Shown piece by piece: positions 41,950 to 48,738 of a stretch of 50,828 bases of DNA. The position numbers were made by a program, and so were the translations under genes. The notes below the pieces were generated by a model that saw only the letters and a program-made list of their open reading frames with translations, was not told the origin of the DNA and ran no database searches. Position 1 is the stretch's first letter, and each line of letters begins with the position of its first letter. The stretch comes from Bacteroidales bacterium (GTDB lineage Bacteria; Bacteroidota; Bacteroidia; Bacteroidales; UBA932): NCBI GenBank assembly GCA_017437755.1, contig JAFRXI010000040.1, positions 1 through 50,828 on the forward strand, given 5' to 3'.

Positions 41950-44505
41950 ATGAAAACATCAAAACTGATCATCCTTTCCATGGCGGCTTTGGGCATGCTG
42001 GCCGTTTCATGCAAGGAAAACGGCCCGGAGCAACCGGAGAACAAGACGCTGTCGATTCTAGCCACAGTTGACGGGACCCTCGTTAAAGAGTGGAAGGCCT
42101 CCGACGAAATCAAGGTGGTGGTAGCCGATGAAATGTATACCTTCACCACTTCCGGCAGCGGCAGGAGCGCAACCTTCACGGAGCCGGAAGGCCTTCTGAC
42201 GGCCGCCAAGGTCGGAACCAATCCGGTATCGGCGTACTATGGGTGCTCCTCCATGTTCGGAACGTTCAGGATTTCCTCCGAGCCCCAATGGGAGGGCGGT
42301 GCCGTCAAGGGGACCATCCCCATGTACGCCTATACCATGAACGCCCCGGAAAACAACACTCTTGCCCTTTCCTTCAAGAGCCTGGCGTCAATCCTTTCCT
42401 TTGATTTCCAGGCATTTGACATGAAGGTTGACAAGATTTCAATCACTCCGGCCGACAACGCCACCATCTCATTCGGCGCGCTCGCTGGAGGATTTACGGC
42501 CGATGCGGCCCAGGGAAACGTCTCGGTGACCAATGCCGTGAACTCCATCGTGGTGGAATTCCCGTCCAAACTGGACCTTTCCAAGGGCGCCAAGGTGGAT
42601 ATTCCGGTGGGCTGGTTCACCGTGGCCGGCGGCCTCAAGGTGGTGCTGACCTACGATTCGGTCAAAGAATACGAGAGCATTATCTGGGCTGACGGATCCT
42701 CCGTCTCATCGTTTGACAACGCCTCCGGCCTCCGTAGCGGTGCCATAAAGACGGTCTCGTTCGAGTTTGACGCCAACGCCTTCCCGCGTGACTATTATGT
42801 GAAGGCCGACGCCCCCGCAAGCGGCAAAGGCCTCTCCTGGGCCGCCCCCGCAACCCTTTCCTATGCCCTCGAGGCGGCCAAACCGGAGTCCAGGATCCAT
42901 ATGGCGGCCGGAACCTACAAGGTTGACGGCAATATCACCATGGGCGAAACATCCCTCAAGGGCCTCCTGGTTGACAGGAACATCGCCCTGATAGGCGGAT
43001 ATCCTGCAAACGCTTCGGCCGGGGCCACGGCCAATCCGTCGGCCAATCCTACCATAATAGACGGCGGGGAAACCGCCGCCCATGTGCTCGTGGTTGCCGC
43101 TCCCAAGGTGGAAGGCATGAAGGTCACCCTTTCCGGCCTTACCATAAAGGGAGGAAAGAGCACTGCCGGTGATGCCGTGTTGAATTTTGGGGAATTATCA
43201 CTGTATCAGGATTATGCGGCCGGCCTTGCCCTGATGGGCTCCGTGGTGGACATGGAGAACTGCGTGGTTACGGGGAACGACGGCGTAAATGCTGCCGGAC
43301 TGTACTGCACGGGGAGCTCCGTGAACATTAAGGGTGGTGAGATCTCCGGCAACACGTCTTCTGGAAACGGCGCCGGTGCCTGGTTCGCGGCCGGAACCGA
43401 CCTCGTAATGGACGGGACGGTGATAAAGGAAAATGAGGCGGGTGCCATCGTGGGCGGCCTCTACCTCTATACCGCGGCCGAAAAAACCCTTAAGGCGGTG
43501 ATCAGGAACGTTACGTTCCTTTCCAACAAGGCCACTACCAATGCGGGCGGATTGTATGTCCGCGACGACAGCGGAAGCTTCGGCCTGGATGCATCGTTCG
43601 AGAACTGCCTCGTAGAGAAGAACTCCGGCAGCATGGGTGCGGCAATCCTGATCCTCAATGCCAGGCCTTCTTTCAAGGGATGCTCCATCGTGGACAACAT
43701 TGCCGCAGGAAACGGAATGGTTTATGTCCAGACCAGCGGCACCGGCAGCGACGAGGTCCTGTTCGACGGCTGCCTCTTCAAGGGGAATACCTCCTCCGGT
43801 TCGGCCGTAGGATCAGCCATTTATGCCTATAACAACAGTTCCAGCGGAACTATCCGGCTGGACGTGCTGAATTCCGCCTTCGTGGACAATACGTCCGGAG
43901 GCCGGGCGGCCGTCTACCTCAGGAACAACCAGGCCGGAACGGTTACCGGAAACTTCGTCAACTGCACCATGACCGGGAACAGCGCCGGATCATGGGGCGG
44001 CGCCATCGACCTTTACGGGGCCGCTGCCAAGCCGGTTGTGCTCAATCTTTACAGCTGCACCGTGGTGGACAACGTGAGCACAAAGGATACCGCTCCCGGA
44101 GGCATTGTCCTGGAGACGGCGGGGACCAGCGTAAACACCTGGAATTCAATCATTGCCGGAAATACCACCGTTGGTGTCGAGAACAATGTCAATCCTTACA
44201 AGTCCAACGCGGTGGCGCACAGGGCCACCATCGTGGGCGGAGACTATTTCAAAGCCGACAGGACCGCAGGATCGGTGTCACCGGCCTTCAATACCGCCTC
44301 CATGCTCGCCGCTCCCGACTCCTATGGCGTCAGGAAGCTGGTTGGCAACTCTTCAAACAATCCCGCCTTCGGAAACGGGCTCACTGCCACGGCCCTGAAG
44401 GCGCTCGCCTCCGGAAGCATCTCCGCCGAGGTTCTCGGTGCCGATCAGAGGGGGCTTTCCCGTAACGATACGGATAAGATAATGGGCGCAAGCGTAGCGA
44501 AATGA
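41950..44505 (+). CDS. fimbrillin-like N-terminus fused to a parallel beta-helix, lipoprotein
   Basis: The protein is 851 aa. A lipobox-like LAVSC gives Cys21. Residues about 30-260 resemble fimbrillin-type beta domains (WKASDEIKVVVADEMYTFTT). From about 280 a beta-helix begins with YYVKADAPASGKGLSWAAPA, which parallels YYVKTSGDGLASGLSWAEAT in the preceding gene. Repeats such as CVVTGNDGVNAAGLYCTGSS and CTMTGNSAGSWGGAIDLYG continue to about 780. It is probably a surface glycan-binding protein or an unknown lyase-like enzyme. It overlaps the next gene by 4 nt (ATGA), so their translation is coupled. Confidence 0.8.
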   Translation: MKTSKLIILSMAALGMLAVSCKENGPEQPENKTLSILATVDGTLVKEWKASDEIKVVVADEMYTFTTSGSGRSATFTEPEGLLTAAKVGTNPVSAYYGCSSMFGTFRISSEPQWEGGAVKGTIPMYAYTMNAPENNTLALSFKSLASILSFDFQAFDMKVDKISITPADNATISFGALAGGFTADAAQGNVSVTNAVNSIVVEFPSKLDLSKGAKVDIPVGWFTVAGGLKVVLTYDSVKEYESIIWADGSSVSSFDNASGLRSGAIKTVSFEFDANAFPRDYYVKADAPASGKGLSWAAPATLSYALEAAKPESRIHMAAGTYKVDGNITMGETSLKGLLVDRNIALIGGYPANASAGATANPSANPTIIDGGETAAHVLVVAAPKVEGMKVTLSGLTIKGGKSTAGDAVLNFGELSLYQDYAAGLALMGSVVDMENCVVTGNDGVNAAGLYCTGSSVNIKGGEISGNTSSGNGAGAWFAAGTDLVMDGTVIKENEAGAIVGGLYLYTAAEKTLKAVIRNVTFLSNKATTNAGGLYVRDDSGSFGLDASFENCLVEKNSGSMGAAILILNARPSFKGCSIVDNIAAGNGMVYVQTSGTGSDEVLFDGCLFKGNTSSGSAVGSAIYAYNNSSSGTIRLDVLNSAFVDNTSGGRAAVYLRNNQAGTVTGNFVNCTMTGNSAGSWGGAIDLYGAAAKPVVLNLYSCTVVDNVSTKDTAPGGIVLETAGTSVNTWNSIIAGNTTVGVENNVNPYKSNAVAHRATIVGGDYFKADRTAGSVSPAFNTASMLAAPDSYGVRKLVGNSSNNPAFGNGLTATALKALASGSISAEVLGADQRGLSRNDTDKIMGASVAK

Positions 44506-45983
44506 CAAAAAGGATAATTGCATTGGTCCTTCTGGTCTGGGCAGGGGCGGCGATGGCCGTCTCCTGCTCGGACAAGGGACCGGAAGAGAAACATTCCATA
44601 ATCTTTGCCGAGAATCCGGTGATGGCCGGAGCTTCGGCAGGGGATTTCGAGGTTGCAATAGTGGCCGATGCTGAGTGGAAAGCATCCTCTGCGGATTCAT
44701 GGATAACCCTTAAGACTCCCACGGGAGGGGCTTCCTGCTCGTTCTCGGTGGCGGCAAATCCGGAGACATCGTCCCGGGACGGAAAGATAAGGTTTTCCAT
44801 TTCAGGTTATTCCAAAGACCTGACCGTCCGTCAGGTAGGGAATACCGGAAGACTTACCCTGGGGCAGTCGTCGGTGGATATCGACACCTACGGAACCCCG
44901 GTCGAGATAATGGTGACTTCGGCCGAGAACTGGACGGTGTCGTCCGTGGGGGCTTCATGGCTGAAGGCCGTGCCAAAGAACGGAGCGACCCTGACCGTTT
45001 CGGCCGGGATGAACTATTCAGGTAAGGCCAGGACTGCAAGCGTTGTGCTTTCAACGGTGTCGGACCAGGCATCGCTGTCGGTTACCCAGGCTGCGGACAA
45101 TTCGGTTTTCTTTGGGGCATCCACGGAGGAAGGACGGGTTTTCGCTTACAAGACCGGCCTTGTGTCTACGGTTACTTCCGACAGGACCTATACCGTTACC
45201 GACGGCGTAGACGTGCTGGAGATCAGCTATGTGGGCAAGGTGAACGGGGCTCTCGCCCCTACCGCCGTCTTCCTTTACACGATTGACCTGGACAAGGTTT
45301 CGCTTGCCGTAACGTGCGCAAACGACGACGATTCTTCCATAAAGCCCGTCGACACCCAGTTGACGCTTGTGCAGACAATGCGCCAGCAGCTTGCCGCCAT
45401 GCAGTCAAAGCGCGGAATCCAGGTGTGGGGCGGTGTTAACGGCGACTTCTTTTACGGTAGTTCCGGCCGGAACAACCTGGCACAGGGAATCGTGGTCCGC
45501 CGTGGCGTGGTTCTGAAGGATACCTTTGACGGAGGGACGGTATGCACGGTTTTCGCCCTGATGAAGGACGGGACGGGCGCAATCCTCACCCAGGCGGAGT
45601 ATGCGGCCCGCAAAAGCAGCATCGCCGAAGCGCTCGGCGGACGGCAAAGGCTGCTTCAGAACGGCGATATCGTATCGGAAGACACTACCCTGGAGCCGCG
45701 TACGGCGGTAGGCGTGAGTGCGGACAAGAAAACCGTGTACCTCCTGATTGTGGACGGAAGGCGGTCAAGCTGGTCGACCGGAGCATCTTATCCCATGATG
45801 TCCAGGATGTTCCTTGCCATGGGCGCCAGCAATGCCATCAATCTCGACGGCGGCGGTTCGTCCACTTTCGTAGTCCATGAGGGAACGACGGCCGCCCTTT
45901 CGGAATTCGTGACAAAGAACAGGCCGGTCGACAATACCGGAGACCGCGCCGTGATAAACGGCATAGCTATTGTGAAGAAGTAG
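44502..45983 (+). CDS. BACON-domain phosphodiester glycosidase (NAGPA family) lipoprotein
   Basis: The protein is 493 aa. A lipobox-like MAVSC gives Cys22. Two BACON-like domains cover about 30-110 and 115-200 (AEWKASSADSWITLKTPTGG; ENWTVSSVGASWLKAVPKNG). The C-terminal NAGPA/DUF2233 domain has VNGDFFYGSSG (Asn313, Asp315) and INLDGGGSSTFV (Asp449, Gly450-452, Ser453), the family's hallmark motifs. Known relatives hydrolyse alpha-GlcNAc-1-phosphodiesters, exposing a phosphate. It is placed directly before a histidine phosphatase gene. The substrate is inferred only. Confidence 0.87.
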   Translation: MTKRIIALVLLVWAGAAMAVSCSDKGPEEKHSIIFAENPVMAGASAGDFEVAIVADAEWKASSADSWITLKTPTGGASCSFSVAANPETSSRDGKIRFSISGYSKDLTVRQVGNTGRLTLGQSSVDIDTYGTPVEIMVTSAENWTVSSVGASWLKAVPKNGATLTVSAGMNYSGKARTASVVLSTVSDQASLSVTQAADNSVFFGASTEEGRVFAYKTGLVSTVTSDRTYTVTDGVDVLEISYVGKVNGALAPTAVFLYTIDLDKVSLAVTCANDDDSSIKPVDTQLTLVQTMRQQLAAMQSKRGIQVWGGVNGDFFYGSSGRNNLAQGIVVRRGVVLKDTFDGGTVCTVFALMKDGTGAILTQAEYAARKSSIAEALGGRQRLLQNGDIVSEDTTLEPRTAVGVSADKKTVYLLIVDGRRSSWSTGASYPMMSRMFLAMGASNAINLDGGGSSTFVVHEGTTAALSEFVTKNRPVDNTGDRAVINGIAIVKK

Positions 45984-45987
45984 ATTC

Positions 45988-47319
45988 ATGAGAAAGTTTT
46001 TGATTCTTGGCCTGCTTGCCGTTTTCCCCGCGTTGGCGGCTTCGGGGCAGGGGAGGCCGTCGGCCCGCGAGGAAATCGGACAGGACATCAGGAAGGCCGC
46101 GGGAGTGTTCTACCTGTACGATTTCAGCCGGGATGCCACCATAAAGTCGCCTAGGGGATACAAGCCTTTTTACGTGAGCCATTACGGCAGGCACGGGGCC
46201 AGGCGGCATTCCACCGAGGCGGACCTTGTGGCGGTTGACTCCGTTTTTGAGCAGGCCCACCTGGCAGGGAACCTCACGGAGAAGGGAGAGCGGTTCCGCG
46301 CCGCTTTCAAGGAGCTTTATGCCCAGTCCCGATACCACGCCGGGGACCTTACCGAAAAGGGTCGGGAGCAGCATAAGGAGATAGCACGCAGGATGTTCCA
46401 TAATTTCCCGCAGGTGTTCAAGGGCCGTCCTGTGGTAGATGCAAGGGCCACCCTGTCAACAAGGTGCATAATAAGCATGGCGTCGTTCTGCAACGAGCTC
46501 ATTGCGCTGAACCCTTCGGTCCGGGTGCATGAGGAGAGCAGCTATTCCGACATGGGCAGGCTCTCCGTCTTCCATCCGATGCAGCCCCAGTTCCTGGATT
46601 TCGATGATGGCCTTTCAAAAAAAGGACCCTGGTACAAGGACTACAGCAAGTTCTTCAACTCGCTGGACCACAAGTCTTTCCTGAAAAAGTACTTCAAGGA
46701 TGTTTCCGGGATTTCCCGCGAGGCCAATCTGACAAGGCAGATGTATTACATGTTTTGCAGCGGCCCTTGCCTGGACTCCCCGGTGTATTTCTGGGACGTG
46801 ATTGACCAGGACGACGCCTTCAACTACTGGGAGGCCTTCAATTTCCGGTTCTATTCGGCCATGGCGTCGTGGCCTGCCAACAAGGGTCGGAAGCCCGCGC
46901 TCGCCTGGATACTGCTCGACGATATCGTGTCCAGGGCCGACGAGGACATCGCCACCGGAGGCACCCAGGCCCGTCTCCGCTTTGGGCACGACATTGTCCT
47001 GATGTCCTTTATGGACCTTATGGGGGCGGAAGGATGGGACCGTGTGGTGACCGACCCGCATAAGGCAAAGGAGGTTTTCCGCACCTACGACGTTCCCATG
47101 GCGTCCAACATCCAGTTTGCCTTCTACCGCGGCCGCAAGGGCGATGTCATTGTCCGCGTGCTATATAACGGCAACGACCTGCCGCTCCCGGTGGAAAAGG
47201 CTGATGTTTCGGGCGGCAAGGCTTTGGGGTTATTCTACGAGTGGCCCGTGCTGCGCGCTTATTTCATCGACCGCATTGCCTCGGCAAAGGCCCTTCTGGC
47301 TTCCACCGGCAGCCGCTGA
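45988..47319 (+). CDS. histidine acid phosphatase family protein (MINPP/phytase-like)
   Basis: The protein is 443 aa. A signal peptide ends near AASGQ (residue 18). The catalytic RHGAR motif is at residues 68-72 (SHYGRHGARRHS), with His69 as the nucleophile, and the C-terminal proton-donor motif HD is at 334-335 (RFGHDIVLM). The size and Cys-poor sequence suit bacterial clade-2 histidine phosphatases, whose members act on inositol phosphates and sugar phosphates. It follows the NAGPA gene by 4 nt, so it is in the same operon. It converges with a paralogue 2 bp away. Confidence 0.9.
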   Translation: MRKFLILGLLAVFPALAASGQGRPSAREEIGQDIRKAAGVFYLYDFSRDATIKSPRGYKPFYVSHYGRHGARRHSTEADLVAVDSVFEQAHLAGNLTEKGERFRAAFKELYAQSRYHAGDLTEKGREQHKEIARRMFHNFPQVFKGRPVVDARATLSTRCIISMASFCNELIALNPSVRVHEESSYSDMGRLSVFHPMQPQFLDFDDGLSKKGPWYKDYSKFFNSLDHKSFLKKYFKDVSGISREANLTRQMYYMFCSGPCLDSPVYFWDVIDQDDAFNYWEAFNFRFYSAMASWPANKGRKPALAWILLDDIVSRADEDIATGGTQARLRFGHDIVLMSFMDLMGAEGWDRVVTDPHKAKEVFRTYDVPMASNIQFAFYRGRKGDVIVRVLYNGNDLPLPVEKADVSGGKALGLFYEWPVLRAYFIDRIASAKALLASTGSR

Positions 47320-47321
47320 AG

Positions 47322-48647
47322 CTATTTCAGCAAATCCTCAATCATTGACTTTGCGGCCGAGGTGACCGTGCGGTAATGCGACGTGAAGTCGCTCCAGCGG
47401 TAGTATGGGGCGTTTTCTCCCGGGAGGGGCAGGGTGATGTCGCGTTCGTTCAGCATCATCCTCACCAGGGTGGGGGCGCCGCGCCTGGCGTAGAAAACCA
47501 GCTGCAGGTTGGCCGCCATGGGGACGTTGGTGAAATCGTAGAAATACTTTATGTCGGAAGGATGCGCCGCCGGGGTGGACCAGCCGTCCACGCCCATCAG
47601 GCACAGTATCATGGCGATCGGGGTGTCGTGTCCGAAGCGGAGCCTTGCCCCGAATTTCCCGGAGGCGAGGTCCTCGTCGGCCTTGTCCATGATGTCGTCC
47701 AGGAGCAGCGACGCCAGCAGGAAGGCCGGGTTGGTGCCGTTTTCTCCGGGACCCCATTTCTGGTAATAGAAGTAGTTGCGCCATTCCCACAGCCCGTAAA
47801 GTTCCTCGGGCGAGAACATGCCTTCGAACGACACGGGGACGTCGGTGCAGGCGGTGCTGATCATCAGGAAATACAGCTCCAGTTCCAGGTTCGTCTTGCC
47901 GAAGTTCCGCTCTACCCAGTCCAGGTCGGTGAAGTAGCGGGGAAGGAATTCATCGGCCCGTATTGTCCTGGCTTTGAGGTCTTTGACTTCTTTCATCCAG
48001 CCTTTGCCATAAGGTTTCTTCCCACCCCTGACCGATTCGCTGAAGGGGTGGTTGCTATGGTGGGGGTTCATGATGGGCATGAACGACTCGCTGGTCTCCT
48101 TGTCAATCCTGACGTGGCTGTCCTGTTCCTCTATGGCGTCGCAGAAGGCCACCATGGACATTATCGAGCGCTGGATGGTGGAGGCCCTGGCGTCCAGGTG
48201 AGGATGCTTCCTGAACACCTGCCGGTAGTTCCGGTACATCCTGCCTCCGATTCCGTAATGCTGGTCCCAGCCCAGGGGGGTCAGGTCCCCGGCCCTTCCG
48301 TCAAAGTACTTGTAGGCCCCCAGGTACTTCTGTGCCAGGGCCCTGCCATCCGGCGTAAGGACTCCCGCCACGATAGCCTTCTCAAAGAAAGCCTTTAGGT
48401 CGTCGTATCCTTCCTGCTTGTAGTTGTAACGGGCGCCATGCCTGCCGTAATGGCTGATATACACGGGTTTATACCCTTTTGGCGGGACGGCGCACGGCTC
48501 CGTGGGCGCCTTGTATGGGGAGTACTCCAGATAGGCGTAAACGGGATCCTGCATGATGCGGTCGTAGGCGGCGGGTGCCTTTTCCTGGGCGGAGACGGCC
48601 ATGCTGAGAGTCAGCAGTACGGCGGTAAATACCAAGGCTCTTTTCAT
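47322..48647 (-). CDS. histidine acid phosphatase family protein, paralogue
   Basis: The protein is 441 aa from ATG 48647 (MKRALVFTAVLLTLSMAVSA, a clear signal peptide). RHGAR lies at about 69-73 (SHYGRHGARYNY), and the HD motif is in ARLRFGHDTPIAM. It is a paralogue of the gene at 45988-47319, sharing blocks such as PPKGYKPVYISHYGRHGAR and GHD, though clearly diverged. It has its own promoter-like site (48671-48678) on the minus strand and faces the operon of its relative. Longer in-frame starts at 48662 and 48689 exist; the signal peptide favours 48647. Confidence 0.9.
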   Translation of the reverse strand: MKRALVFTAVLLTLSMAVSAQEKAPAAYDRIMQDPVYAYLEYSPYKAPTEPCAVPPKGYKPVYISHYGRHGARYNYKQEGYDDLKAFFEKAIVAGVLTPDGRALAQKYLGAYKYFDGRAGDLTPLGWDQHYGIGGRMYRNYRQVFRKHPHLDARASTIQRSIMSMVAFCDAIEEQDSHVRIDKETSESFMPIMNPHHSNHPFSESVRGGKKPYGKGWMKEVKDLKARTIRADEFLPRYFTDLDWVERNFGKTNLELELYFLMISTACTDVPVSFEGMFSPEELYGLWEWRNYFYYQKWGPGENGTNPAFLLASLLLDDIMDKADEDLASGKFGARLRFGHDTPIAMILCLMGVDGWSTPAAHPSDIKYFYDFTNVPMAANLQLVFYARRGAPTLVRMMLNERDITLPLPGENAPYYRWSDFTSHYRTVTSAAKSMIEDLLK

Positions 48648-48670
48648 GGTTCGGAGATTCATATACCTTA

Positions 48671-48678
48671 CAAAAATA
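48671..48678 (-). promoter_or_regulatory. -7 element for the minus-strand histidine phosphatase
   Basis: The minus strand reads TATTTTTG, 23 nt before ATG 48647. It lies about 21 bp from the plus-strand -7 element of the pyrophosphatase gene. Confidence 0.5.
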
Positions 48679-48699
48679 CTAATTTCCACGAAAAATGCC

Positions 48700-48707
48700 T
48701 ATCTTTG
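48700..48707 (+). promoter_or_regulatory. -7 element for the membrane pyrophosphatase gene
   Basis: TATCTTTG is an exact TAnnTTTG match, 31 nt before ATG 48739. The -33 region overlaps the divergent promoter. Confidence 0.6.
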
Positions 48708-48738
48708 CGAGTCTAACCGCATAGTAAAGTTTAATTAT

